A stretch of 64,000 nucleotides of DNA from Bradyrhizobium sp. Y36 (GTDB lineage Bacteria; Pseudomonadota; Alphaproteobacteria; Rhizobiales; Xanthobacteraceae): positions 1 to 64,000 of the forward strand of contig NZ_NWTI01000011.1 in NCBI RefSeq assembly GCF_002531575.1. The letters are read 5' to 3'. A model generated the notes under the pieces. That model did not search any database and was not told the origin of the DNA. It saw only the letters and a program-made list of their open reading frames with translations. The translations under genes were made by a program, and so were the position numbers. Shown here piece after piece: positions 40,026-49,078 of the stretch; positions within the stretch are counted from its first letter, which is position 1, and the number at the start of each line of letters is the position of its first letter.

Positions 40026-41516
40026 ATGCCTCAAAATACACATCCCCTGGCGTCGCAGCCGCAGGAAGCGGCACGTGCGGCACCGCAACCGCATCCGCAC
40101 GTGGTGTATCCCCACCACCGGCTCGTCCGTACGGGCATGGTGCTGACCGGCTTGTCGCTTGCAATCCTGCTCTCCCAGCTCGGCACCAACATCATCAATG
40201 TCGCTCTGCCGACCCTGGTGAAGGATCTCGGCGTCGAGTTCAGCGCGGTGCAATGGGTCGTGGTGAGCTATCTGCTCGTCGTCACCGCGCTCATCGTCGG
40301 CGTCGGCCGCTTCGGCGACCAACTCGGCAAGAAGCGGCTCTATCTCTGGGGCCTCGCCATCTTCATGGCGACCTCCATCGTCTGCGCGCTGTCATCCAAT
40401 CTCGCACTCCTCATCGCCGGCCGCGCCGGGCAAGGGTTGGGCGGCGCGATCCTGATGGCGCTGTCCTTCGCCTTTGTCGGCGAGGTCTTCCCCAAGGAGC
40501 GCGCCGGTTTCGCCATGGGCGTGCTCTCCACCATGGTGTCCTTCGGCATCGCGCTCGGGCCGTCGCTCGGCTCGTTGGCGCTCGCCGCCTTCGGTTGGCA
40601 GGCGGTGTTCTGGGTGAACCTGCCCTTCGGCCTGCTGGCCTTCCTGCTGATCAGCCGGTACCTGCCGAATGCCGTCGATGCGCCGAAGCATCCTGCTCCC
40701 TCCGCAGGGTTCGACTGGCTCGGGACGATCCTGCTCGCTCTGACGCTCGGCGCCTATTCGCTCGCCATGACGTTCTCCGGCAAGCAAGGATTCGGCTCGC
40801 AGCTGGTGCTGCAGCTCGGTCTCGGCGCTCTCGTCGGCCTCGTGCTGTTCCTCGCGGTGCAGGTCAAGGCGCGTTCACCGCTCCTGAAGCTCTCCATGTT
40901 CCGCAATGCGCTTCTCTCGTTGAGCATGGTGATGAGCGTGCTGGTCTATGCAGTGATGATGGCGACGCTGGTGCTTGGGCCGTTCTTCCTCTCGAAGGCG
41001 CTCGGTCTCGACACCCGCATGGTTGGCCTCGTCATGACCGTCGGGCCGCTTGCCGCAGCGATCATGGGCGTGCCGGCAGGAATGATCGCGGACCGGATCG
41101 GCGCCAAACTCGCCATGGTCATCGGGTTGGCAATCTTTGCGGTCGGCGCCTTGGCGATGTCCTGGGTGTCGCTGAGCGGCGGGGTCGCCACCTATATCTT
41201 CGCGATCCTGTTCATCAGCGTCGGCCTTGCCTTCTTCCAGACCCCGAACAATACCGCCGTCATGGCCGACGCCCGGCCCGAACAGCGCGGACTCGTCTCC
41301 GGCCTGCTGGCGCTCGCCCGCAATCTCGGCCTGATCACCGGCGCTTCGCTGATGGGCGCGCTCTTTGCCCATGTCGTCGGCGGCGACACCGCGGCCGCCA
41401 CACCCGAGATGGTGACGGACGGCATGCGCTTCGCCTTCCGCATCGCGGCGGCTATGGCGGCGGCCGCCTTCCTCATCTCCCTCACCACACTTGTCCGGCG
41501 TCGGCATCGCGCCTGA
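40026..41516 (+). CDS. MFS transporter, DHA2 (EmrB/QacA) drug:H+ antiporter family
   Basis: A 496-residue exporter with 14 predicted transmembrane helices. Motif A is GRFGDQLGKKRLYLWGLAIF after TM2; motif C is in MVSFGIALGPSLGSLALAAFGW; the first helix has the NIINVALPTLVKDLG segment typical of DHA2. A second motif-A copy, IADRIGAKLAMVIGLAIFAVG, is in the second half. It is followed 23 bases later by a siderophore-interacting protein gene, which suggests export of a metabolite or siderophore linked to iron handling. ATG at 40026 is preferred over TTG at 40014. Confidence 0.92.
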   Translation: MPQNTHPLASQPQEAARAAPQPHPHVVYPHHRLVRTGMVLTGLSLAILLSQLGTNIINVALPTLVKDLGVEFSAVQWVVVSYLLVVTALIVGVGRFGDQLGKKRLYLWGLAIFMATSIVCALSSNLALLIAGRAGQGLGGAILMALSFAFVGEVFPKERAGFAMGVLSTMVSFGIALGPSLGSLALAAFGWQAVFWVNLPFGLLAFLLISRYLPNAVDAPKHPAPSAGFDWLGTILLALTLGAYSLAMTFSGKQGFGSQLVLQLGLGALVGLVLFLAVQVKARSPLLKLSMFRNALLSLSMVMSVLVYAVMMATLVLGPFFLSKALGLDTRMVGLVMTVGPLAAAIMGVPAGMIADRIGAKLAMVIGLAIFAVGALAMSWVSLSGGVATYIFAILFISVGLAFFQTPNNTAVMADARPEQRGLVSGLLALARNLGLITGASLMGALFAHVVGGDTAAATPEMVTDGMRFAFRIAAAMAAAAFLISLTTLVRRRHRA

Positions 41517-41539
41517 TCCGGCAGCCAGGGAACACGCAC

Positions 41540-42313
41540 ATGCAAAATCATCTTTCACCGACATCGGGCGCCGAGCGCCAGATCCCGCCCGAACGCCGCC
41601 TGCGCGTGGCCGAGGTGCGCAAGACAACGCCCATCACGCCACACATGCGGCGCGTCACCCTCGCGTCGACGGCATTGATGAATTTCCCCGTCCGCCGCCC
41701 GGCGCAGTGGGTCAAGCTCTTCGTCCCAACAACTGAGAACGAGAAGCCGAGCGGGCGCGCCTATACCATCCGCCACTTCCGCGAAAGCCCGTGCGAGATG
41801 GATATCGACTTCGTTCTTCACGGTGACGGGCCGTGCTCGACCTGGGCTCAGTCCGCCAAGCCTGGGGATGTCGTCCAGATAGCCGGTCCGCGGTCCGGCT
41901 TCCGGATTGACCCACGGGTCACGCATCTGCTGATCGGTGGCGACGAGACTGCACTGCCCGCCATCGGTGCGATCCTCGAAGCTCTGCCGGCCGGGCTTGC
42001 CGTCGAGGCATTCGTCGAAATCCCCGAGGACGCCGACGCCCAGATCATCCACTCGAAAGCCGATGTCGAGGTGGCCTGGCTTCCCCGAAACGGCCGTGAC
42101 GCGGGGACCGCGACCGATCTTTCCGCAGCGATGATGATGGCGGACCTGCCGGACGAGAACAGCGAGGTATGGTTCGCGGCCGAAGCCTCGGTCGTCCGAA
42201 CCGTCCGCCGCCACTTCCAACTCGACCGCACCATGCCGCGCAACCGCCTCACGATGTCCGGCTATTGGAAGAAGGGTGAGACGGATTTCCGCGACAGCGA
42301 CGGAGACCAATGA
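41540..42313 (+). CDS. Siderophore-interacting protein (ferric-siderophore reductase, SIP family)
   Basis: A 257-residue flavoprotein of the ViuB/YqjH type, which releases iron from ferric siderophores in the cytoplasm. The FAD-binding domain has MRRVTLAS, the RAYTIRHF flavin motif near residue 74 and FVLHGDGPCSTWAQSAKPGD. The SIP NAD(P)-binding-like domain has LLIGGDETALPAIGAILEAL and VWFAAEASVVRTVRRHF. ATG at 41540 has AGGGA nine bases upstream. It is the second gene of the LysR-controlled MFS operon. Confidence 0.92.
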   Translation: MQNHLSPTSGAERQIPPERRLRVAEVRKTTPITPHMRRVTLASTALMNFPVRRPAQWVKLFVPTTENEKPSGRAYTIRHFRESPCEMDIDFVLHGDGPCSTWAQSAKPGDVVQIAGPRSGFRIDPRVTHLLIGGDETALPAIGAILEALPAGLAVEAFVEIPEDADAQIIHSKADVEVAWLPRNGRDAGTATDLSAAMMMADLPDENSEVWFAAEASVVRTVRRHFQLDRTMPRNRLTMSGYWKKGETDFRDSDGDQ

Positions 42314-42426
42314 CCGTTCATGGGCGGCGAAGAGGCACTGTCGCCCGGCCGATCGTCGTCGATGTCGCGATGAGGCTATGGCGAGCCATGGTGTGAAATG
42401 GCCGGCATTGGGAAATGGCCGGCATT

Positions 42427-42503
42427 TGGCGCACCCGACACGATTCGAACGTGTGACCTTTGCCTTCGGAGGGCAACGCTCTATCCAGCTGAGCTACGGG
42501 TGC
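42427..42503 (-). tRNA. tRNA-Arg (anticodon CCG)
   Basis: A 77-base tRNA with an encoded CCA end. The acceptor stem is GCACCCG/CGGGTGC, the D-arm contains AGCTCAGCTGGATAGAGC, the anticodon stem-loop is TTGCC-CTCCGAA-GGCAA with anticodon CCG, and the T-arm is CACACGTTCGAATCGTGTC-like with TTCGAAT. It reads the CGG codon, which is frequent in a high-GC genome. Confidence 0.97.
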
Positions 42504-42564
42504 AGTGCTCGCTCGTTTAGCCGATTGGGGCGGGGCGGGCAACCGGTTCTCGGCACATTGCGTT

Positions 42565-43692
42565 CTAAGCCGTTTTGCGTCGGGAAGGGGCCGGAACCGC
42601 CGCCGCCTCCCGGCCGAGGCTTGCGAACTCGGCGAGCACCCTTTCGGCGCAGATGACGCGGTTGCGGCCGAGGCGTTTGGCCACATAGAGCGCCTCGTCG
42701 GCCGCGCCCAGCAGCCGGTCGGGGCCGCCGTCGACCGCACCGGGAATGTGGCTGGCGACGCCGACGCTGAGGGTGACGTGGTCGCCGGCGCCCGCGGCGC
42801 CATGGGCGATCCGCAAGGCCAAGACGGCGCCGCGGATCTCCTCGGCGACGACGCAGGCGCTGTCGCAATCCAGATCGGGCAGGATCAGCGCGAACTCCTC
42901 GCCGCCGTAGCGGCTGGCGAGATCGAGCGGGCGCACGGCGTGCCGGCTGACGACGGAGGCGACCGCGCGCAGGCATTCGTCGCCGATCTGGTGGCCGTGG
43001 TGGTCGTTGAACAGCTTGAAATGGTCGACGTCGACGAACAGCAGCGCCAGCGGCTTCTGCGTGCGATGGGCGCGGGCCCACTCGCTCATCAGCATCTGGT
43101 CGAACGATCGGCGGTTCGACAGGCCGGTCAGACCGTCCTTGGTGGCGAGCTCCTTGAGCGCCATCTCGGCGCGCTTCTGGTCGGTGAGGTCGCGCAGCGT
43201 CTCCACCACCGCGATCAGATGTCCGGCCTCATCATGGATGGGGCCGGCGTCGATGGCGAGATAGAGCTGGTTGCCGAGCTTGGGCATCGTGCACCAGTTC
43301 TCCGCGGAAAAGCCGAGCCCGTTATGACCCCGCGCGGCATATTCCGAATAGAATTCCGGCAGCTGCTCGGGACGATCGAGCGCGACGAGGTCGGCAAGGC
43401 AGGGGCGCCTGGTCTCATAGAAGCCCTGCCAGTGCCTGTTGGTGCCGATCACCTCGGAGGCGGCAAGGCCGGTCAGCCGCTCGCAGGCCCTGTTCCAGAT
43501 CACGACGCGCCGCTTGGGGTCGATCACGAAGGTCGGCACCACCAGATGCTGCATCAGCCGCACGGCATAGGAGTCCGCGACGTCGACGGACTTGGTCGAT
43601 CTCTGGCCTGGGGTCTTGGTCGAGGTCTTGGTCAAGGTCTTGGTCAAGGTCTTGGCCGAGGTCTTTCCTGACGGCTTCACCGGCTTTGCCAT
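42565..43692 (-). CDS. PAS-GGDEF diguanylate cyclase
   Basis: A 375-residue protein that makes c-di-GMP from two GTP. A Lys/Thr-rich N-terminus (about 10-35) is encoded by 12-base tandem repeats. A PAS domain follows (about 45-170, with FVIDPKRRVVIWNRACERLTG), then GGDEF from about 180. The active-site motif is GGEEF at 263-267. The inhibitory I-site RPLD lies five residues before it, so product inhibition is expected. It starts one base inside the stop codon of the upstream GGDEF-EAL gene (TGATG), so the two are co-translated. A GTG three bases farther upstream could also serve. Confidence 0.92.
   Translation of the reverse strand: MAKPVKPSGKTSAKTLTKTLTKTSTKTPGQRSTKSVDVADSYAVRLMQHLVVPTFVIDPKRRVVIWNRACERLTGLAASEVIGTNRHWQGFYETRRPCLADLVALDRPEQLPEFYSEYAARGHNGLGFSAENWCTMPKLGNQLYLAIDAGPIHDEAGHLIAVVETLRDLTDQKRAEMALKELATKDGLTGLSNRRSFDQMLMSEWARAHRTQKPLALLFVDVDHFKLFNDHHGHQIGDECLRAVASVVSRHAVRPLDLASRYGGEEFALILPDLDCDSACVVAEEIRGAVLALRIAHGAAGAGDHVTLSVGVASHIPGAVDGGPDRLLGAADEALYVAKRLGRNRVICAERVLAEFASLGREAAAVPAPSRRKTA
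43612..43659. repeat. 12-bp tandem repeat inside the diguanylate cyclase gene
   Basis: Four copies of a GGTCTTGGTCAA-type unit (43612-43623, 43624-43635, 43636-43647, 43648-43659), with one or two base changes in the outer copies. The unit is 12 bases, so copy number changes keep the frame. It encodes repeated Lys-Thr-rich tetrapeptides. Confidence 0.88.
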
Positions 43693-46600
43693 CACGCCAC
43701 CGCCGCCACCGGCAAGATTCCGGGCAAGCCGTCGCCAGCGCCGAACAGCTTTCGCACCTCAATGGCGGGCTTCGGCGCGCTGAACAGATAGCCCTGCATC
43801 TGCGTGCAGCCGAGTGCGCGCAGCATCTCGCGCTGCGCTTCGGTTTCGACGCCCTCGGCGACCGTGGTCATGCTGCTGGCGGCCGCGATGTTGACCACCG
43901 CCTGCACGATCACGGGCGCGCCGCTGCTCTCGGCGATGTCGGCGACGAAGCAGCGGTCGATCTTGATCTTGTCGAACGGGAATCGCTTGAGATAGCTGAG
44001 CGAGGAATAGCCGGTGCCGAAATCGTCGAGCGCGATACGCACGCCGATCGAGCGGAGCTGGTGCAGGATCGAGAGTGCGGCCTCGTCGTCGCGGATCAGC
44101 ACGGCCTCGGTGATCTCGAGCTCGAGCCGGCGCGGATCCAGTCCGGAGGCGGCGAGCGCCCCCGCGATCCGCAGCGCCAGCGTGTCGCATTTGAGCTGTA
44201 CCGGCGAGACGTTGACCGCGACGCGGATATGCGTCGGCCAGGTTGCGGCCTCGTTGCAGGCCATGCGCAGCACCCAGTCGCCAAGCTCGGTGATCAGGCC
44301 GGTGTCCTCGGCGACCGGAATGAACTCCGCGGGCGAGACCATGCCGCGCTCGGGGTGGCGCCAGCGCAGCAGTGCCTCGCAACCGGTGACGACGTTGGTG
44401 TGCAGGTCGACCAGCGGCTGATAGTGGATCTCGAAGCCGCCATTCACCAGCGCCTGCCGCAGATCCTGCTCCATGCTCAGGCGCGCCCGCGCGCTCGCAT
44501 CCATCTCCGGCTCGAAGAAGCGGTGGGTGCGGCGCCCTTCGGCCTTGGCGCCGTACATCGCGAGGTCGGCGTTCTTGACGAGCTGGTCGAGATCGGTGCC
44601 GTCCTGCGGCGCCAGCGCGATGCCGATGCTCGCATCGGTGGAGAGCTGATGACCGAGACAATGATAGGGCTGTCGGATCGCCTGGTAGATCCGGGTCACG
44701 AACGACAGCACCTCGGCAGAGGACTGGATGCCGGTCTGGATCACCGCGAATTCGTCGCCGCCCAGGCGCGCGATCAGGTCGCCCTCCTTGAGGCAGCCGC
44801 GCAGGCGGCTTGCGATCGCCTTCAAGAGCTCGTCGCCGACGTGATGACCGAGCGAATCGTTGATGCCCTTGAATTCGTCGACGTCGATGTAGAGCAGCGC
44901 AAACTGATCCCCGCCGGCGACCTTCGCCAGCTCGCGCTCGATCTGCTCGCGGAACAGCGTGCGGTTCGGCAGGTCGGTGAGCGCATCGTAATGCGCCATA
45001 TGCGCGATCTTGTCGTCGGCCCGGCGTCGTTCGGTGACGTCGTCGATGACGTGAATGAGATAGCGCGGCTCGCCGGCGTCGTCGCGGATGCCGATCCGCG
45101 TCGACGTGATGTAGCGCAGCCCCATGCCCGGCATCTGCCAGGCGTGCTCGTCCTTGAACAGTCCCTTGGCCGATTGCAGCGCGCTGCTGTCGTCCGCGGT
45201 GATGTGGGCAGCGTGCGCCTCGGGGAAAATGTCGAAAGCGGTCTTGCCCATGACCTCCTGGCGCGACCGGCCGAACAGCTGTTCGGCGACGCCGTTCAGC
45301 AGGAGGTATTGCCGCGTGCGGGCATCTTTCACCGTGATCTGCGACGGGATATGGTCGATGATCTCACGCAGGAAGGTGTGGTTGCGGTCGCGCTCCTGCT
45401 CGAGACTGCGCCGCTCCGTGATGTCCTCGATCGTGGCGACCCAGCCGCCTTGTGCGAGCGGCGTGTTGATGACCTGGAAGGCGCGGCCGTTGGCGAGCTG
45501 ATGCGTGCGCGTGGAGACCGTGCCTTCGGCCACGACCCTCATGACGTCGGCGCAAAACGCCTCGACGTCGCCGTCGAACGCATCGCGCTCCTTGCGATGG
45601 TACATCGCCTCGCGGATGTGGCAGCCGGGCTTGATGACGTCGTGGGAGAGGCCGAACATGTCGGCGTAGCGGCGGTTGCAGGTGACGATGGTGCCGTTCG
45701 CATCGTAGAGGATCAGTCCCTGCGACATGTTGTTCAGGGCGGTGTCGAGCCGCAGCCGCTCCGCCTCCAGCCGTTGCTGCGCCTCATGGTTCTGCCGGCC
45801 GATCTGGCGGATGATCAGGTAGAGGATCAGCGCGATGACGGCTGCCGAAAGCGCGGCGGTCGTCACCATGAAGCCGGTCTGCTGGCGCCAGTCGGCCAGC
45901 GCCGCGGCCGTGGTGTTGGTGGCGACGATGACGAGCGGGAAGTGCGTCAGCGACGCGGCCGAGCCGAGCCGTTCTTCGCCGTCGATCGGGCTCCTGACGC
46001 GAAGCGCCTGCTGGCCGCCCTCGGTCAGCACCTTCTGCATCAGCGGCGCATCCTTGAAGCTCCGGCCGATCAGCTCTTCGCGGTGCGGATAGCGGGCCAG
46101 CATCTTGCCCTCGCGATCAAACAGCGAGATCGCCGTGCCCTCGGCGAGCGCGACGGAGGCGAAGTAGTGTTGATAGCTGTCCGGATCGATCCGGCGGACC
46201 ATCGCGCCGAGGAAGGTGCCGTCCGCGCCGTTCAGGCGGCGCGCGACGATCGTGGTCCATTTGTTGATGATGAAGCTGCGGACGGATTCCAGCAGCACCG
46301 GCTCGGACCGCGGATCGGTCTTGAATGTCTGAAAGTAGGCTCGGGACGAAACGTTGATCTTGGGCAGCGGCTGGGCCCGCGACCAGTTGATCAACTCACC
46401 GTCGGCATCGTAGAGCGCGATATCGCCGAGATAGGACACGGAGCTGATCTTGCTGCGCAGCATCTGGTTCGCCGCAGATCCGGACATCCGCTCGCGGAAC
46501 ATTGCCGGCGAGGTGATCTCCGTCAGGCTCATCTGTCCGATCAGGTCGGCGGCGACAGCGTCGGAATCCTCGAATTGCTGATCGAAGTGCCGCGCGATCA

Positions 46601-46814
46601 GCTGCACGGTGTTCTCCAGCTCACGTTCGCGATTGGCCAGCGTGCGTTCGCGAAACTCGCCGACGGCCATGGCGGTCACGCCGAAGATGCCGGCGACCAG
46701 AAACACGCCACACAGGGTCAACCACAGGACGGGGCCACGCCGCGTCAAAGCCTCCCAGCCGTTCCTTGCGGCTCGAGACAATCCGGTTGCCACCGTGGAA
46801 AAAACCTGGCGCAT
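43692..46814 (-). CDS. Membrane sensor GGDEF-EAL protein with periplasmic Cache-like and PAS domains
   Basis: A 1,040-residue bifunctional-type c-di-GMP protein. TM1 (about 29-51) and TM2 (about 314-335) bracket a periplasmic sensor region of dCache type (SSRAYFQTFKTDPRSEPVL). Two PAS domains follow (about 353-468 and 478-596), then GGDEF with GGDEF at 685-689 and EAL with EALLRW at 813-818, NVSPVQL, EITEAVL, LDDFGTGYSSL and KIKIDRCF. Both catalytic motifs are intact. The I-site position is KEGD, not RxxD. ATG at 46814 has GGAGGGGGA in front. Its stop overlaps the start of the downstream cyclase. Confidence 0.93.
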   Translation of the reverse strand: MRQVFSTVATGLSRAARNGWEALTRRGPVLWLTLCGVFLVAGIFGVTAMAVGEFRERTLANRERELENTVQLIARHFDQQFEDSDAVAADLIGQMSLTEITSPAMFRERMSGSAANQMLRSKISSVSYLGDIALYDADGELINWSRAQPLPKINVSSRAYFQTFKTDPRSEPVLLESVRSFIINKWTTIVARRLNGADGTFLGAMVRRIDPDSYQHYFASVALAEGTAISLFDREGKMLARYPHREELIGRSFKDAPLMQKVLTEGGQQALRVRSPIDGEERLGSAASLTHFPLVIVATNTTAAALADWRQQTGFMVTTAALSAAVIALILYLIIRQIGRQNHEAQQRLEAERLRLDTALNNMSQGLILYDANGTIVTCNRRYADMFGLSHDVIKPGCHIREAMYHRKERDAFDGDVEAFCADVMRVVAEGTVSTRTHQLANGRAFQVINTPLAQGGWVATIEDITERRSLEQERDRNHTFLREIIDHIPSQITVKDARTRQYLLLNGVAEQLFGRSRQEVMGKTAFDIFPEAHAAHITADDSSALQSAKGLFKDEHAWQMPGMGLRYITSTRIGIRDDAGEPRYLIHVIDDVTERRRADDKIAHMAHYDALTDLPNRTLFREQIERELAKVAGGDQFALLYIDVDEFKGINDSLGHHVGDELLKAIASRLRGCLKEGDLIARLGGDEFAVIQTGIQSSAEVLSFVTRIYQAIRQPYHCLGHQLSTDASIGIALAPQDGTDLDQLVKNADLAMYGAKAEGRRTHRFFEPEMDASARARLSMEQDLRQALVNGGFEIHYQPLVDLHTNVVTGCEALLRWRHPERGMVSPAEFIPVAEDTGLITELGDWVLRMACNEAATWPTHIRVAVNVSPVQLKCDTLALRIAGALAASGLDPRRLELEITEAVLIRDDEAALSILHQLRSIGVRIALDDFGTGYSSLSYLKRFPFDKIKIDRCFVADIAESSGAPVIVQAVVNIAAASSMTTVAEGVETEAQREMLRALGCTQMQGYLFSAPKPAIEVRKLFGAGDGLPGILPVAAVA

Positions 46815-46988
46815 TCCCCCTCCCTGGAGGAACACGAATACACCGCACAAATGGCCTAAACCTTAGGAAAGCCAGTTACCTAAGCATTAATCGGGTTGCG
46901 TGGCTGCGCCCCTATTCAGCGGGGCGGGAATCACGTCGCGGTTGCAGGGCGTGCACCGTCAACGCTGCGTTGCATCATGAATCGTGTG

Positions 46989-48071
46989 TTAATGCGAGCC
47001 GCCGCCCTTGTCGCCGGCCGGATTCCGCAGCCGCCCCACCACGCCCGTCGGAAAGAAATAGACACTGGCGATGAACAGCAGGCCAAGCCAAAGCAGCCAG
47101 CGGTCTGGGTGCAGCAATCCCGGCAGCAATGGCAGGCCGGCTTCCGAGGCAGCCTTGGACGCGACGCCCATCAACGACTGCAAATAGTTCTGGGCGAGGA
47201 TGAAGATGCTGGCGCCGATGATCGCGCCATAGATCGTGCCCATGCCACCGATCACGACCATCAGCAGGATGTCCAGCATGATCGAGAAGCTGAGCGAGGT
47301 ATCGGGGCCGGCATAGCGCAGCCACAGCGCGTTCAAAATGCCGGCGCCGGCGGCCACCAGCGCGGCGAGGCAGTTGGCGTAGGTGAGATGAAACACCGTG
47401 CGGAAGCCAAGCGCCTCGGCGCGAAAGCGGTTCTCGCGGATGGCCTGCAGCACGCGCCCGAACGGCGAGTTCACGACGCGGAGCAAGGCGAGGATCATCA
47501 AGGCCGAGACGGCGAACACCAGATAGAAGGTCAGGATGCGGCCGTTGATCTCGAAGCCGAAGAGGCTCTTCGAGATCAGCACCGTGCCGGGGCGAAGCAG
47601 CTCCGGCAGCTGAAAGCTTCGTCCGTCCTCGCCGCCGGTCAGCCAGGACAATTGCGAGGCCAGGACCTGGAAGGCGGAGGCGACCGCGAGCGTGATCATG
47701 GCGAAGAAGATCGCCGCAACGCGCAGCGAGAACAGGCCGATGGCAAGCGCGAGCAGGGCTGCGAGCGGCAGGCCGACAACGATGCCGGTGGCGACCGCAG
47801 CCCAGTTCGGGCCCATGCCGTACAGCGCGATTGCGATCGCGTAACTGCCGATGCCGTAGAACATGGTATGGGCGAACGACACCGAGCCGGTATAGCCGAG
47901 CAGCAGATCGTAGGAGGCGACCAGTGCGGCGAAGACGCAGATCTTGGCCGCGACGTTCAGCGCCTTCGCTCCCGGAAACAGGAACGGCGTCGCCGCCAGC
48001 GCCAGGATGATGACGACGAGAACGAGCGTGAGGACGCGGCTACGCGGCGGATCGCCTGAGAGGATCATCAT
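46989..48071 (-). CDS. livM: Branched-chain amino acid-type ABC transporter permease (LivM)
   Basis: A 360-residue permease with about ten hydrophobic helices. Family segments are LLLGYTGSVSFAHTMFYGIGSYA in the N-terminal half, NSPFGRVLQAIRENRFRAEALGF (the EAA-like cytoplasmic loop contacting the ATPases) and VVIGGMGTIYGAIIGASIF near the C-terminus. With LivH it forms the inner-membrane channel of a HAAT-family importer. The start ATG at 48071 overlaps the end of livH by four bases. It is the last gene of the livJ-G-F-H-M cluster. Confidence 0.95.
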   Translation of the reverse strand: MMILSGDPPRSRVLTLVLVVIILALAATPFLFPGAKALNVAAKICVFAALVASYDLLLGYTGSVSFAHTMFYGIGSYAIAIALYGMGPNWAAVATGIVVGLPLAALLALAIGLFSLRVAAIFFAMITLAVASAFQVLASQLSWLTGGEDGRSFQLPELLRPGTVLISKSLFGFEINGRILTFYLVFAVSALMILALLRVVNSPFGRVLQAIRENRFRAEALGFRTVFHLTYANCLAALVAAGAGILNALWLRYAGPDTSLSFSIMLDILLMVVIGGMGTIYGAIIGASIFILAQNYLQSLMGVASKAASEAGLPLLPGLLHPDRWLLWLGLLFIASVYFFPTGVVGRLRNPAGDKGGGSH

Positions 48072-49078
48072 CGGCTGGTCACCGCATAGAGGCCGCGCGG
48101 CCGCCACATCAGAATGGCGACCATCAGCAGGATGTTGGACACGAGGGCGAGTTTCGGCACCAGGAAGCCGCCGTAGTTGGCGACCATGGCCACGAGGATC
48201 GCGCCGATGAAGCAGCCGCCGATCGACCCCAGACCACCAATGATGACGACGATGAAGATCAGCACGGTGAGGTCGTCGCTCATGGAGGCGTGGACCTGCT
48301 CGCGATAGAGCGCCCACATCACGCCGCCGAGGCCGGCCAGCGCCGATCCCGTCATGAAGACGCCGAGGAACAGGCGGCGGATGCGGTAGCCGAGCGCCTC
48401 GACCATCTCGCGGTTCTCGACGCCGGCGCGGATCAGGAGCCCGAGCTTGGTGCGATTCAGCACGAGCTGGATCGCGATGAAGACGGCAAGGCCGATCAGC
48501 ATCGCCAGCACGCGGTACTTGGCGATCGCGACGTCACCGAGAATGAAGGAGCCGCGCAGCGAGGCCGGCAGCGGCATCGGGATGATCTGCGGCCCCCACA
48601 GCGCATACATCGTCTGCTCGGCGACGATCAGGCCGCCTGTCGTCATCAGGATCTGCTTCAGGTGCTGGCCGTAGACCGGCAGGATCAGCACGCGCTCGAC
48701 GACGAGGCCGAGCGCGCCCGACACCGCCATCGACAGCAGCGCGGCCGGCGCCAGCACCGCAAGGTTCATCCAGAGCGAATCGGCCTGAATGGAGGCCGCG
48801 AACGGCGCCAGCACCAGGGTCGCGACATAGGCGCCGACGGCGATGAAGGCGCCGTGGCCGAAATTGAGCACGTCCATCAGGCCGAACACCAGCGTCAGGC
48901 CCGAGGCCATGATGAAGATCATCATGCCCATCGCAAGGCTCGCGGCGGTCAGCGTCAGCCAGGAGGAGGTCGAGCCGATCAGCGGGATCATCAGCAGCGC
49001 GAGCGCCACCGGCAGCAGGATCGGCGCGAGATCGCGCTTCGGCTTCGGCAGCGGATCGGTTGCGGCAAGGTCAGTCAC
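48068..49078 (-). CDS. livH: Branched-chain amino acid-type ABC transporter permease (LivH)
   Basis: A 336-residue permease with a somewhat long cytoplasmic N-terminus (TDLAATDPLPKPKRDLAP). About eight transmembrane helices follow. Typical are ASGLTLVFGLMDVLNFGHGAFIAVGAY, RAGVENREMVEALGYRIRRLF (cytoplasmic coupling loop) and VIIGGLGSIGGCFIGAILV. The start is GTG at 49078, overlapping the livF stop (GTGA), and its stop overlaps the livM start, so translation is coupled throughout. Confidence 0.94.
   Translation of the reverse strand: MTDLAATDPLPKPKRDLAPILLPVALALLMIPLIGSTSSWLTLTAASLAMGMMIFIMASGLTLVFGLMDVLNFGHGAFIAVGAYVATLVLAPFAASIQADSLWMNLAVLAPAALLSMAVSGALGLVVERVLILPVYGQHLKQILMTTGGLIVAEQTMYALWGPQIIPMPLPASLRGSFILGDVAIAKYRVLAMLIGLAVFIAIQLVLNRTKLGLLIRAGVENREMVEALGYRIRRLFLGVFMTGSALAGLGGVMWALYREQVHASMSDDLTVLIFIVVIIGGLGSIGGCFIGAILVAMVANYGGFLVPKLALVSNILLMVAILMWRPRGLYAVTSR

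Noticed and set aside
43686..46859. A 1,057-codon open frame on the plus strand opposite the GGDEF-EAL gene
   Set aside because: It is the antisense mirror of a gene with intact, recognisable domains; its composition is typical of antisense frames in GC-rich DNA and it has no domain.
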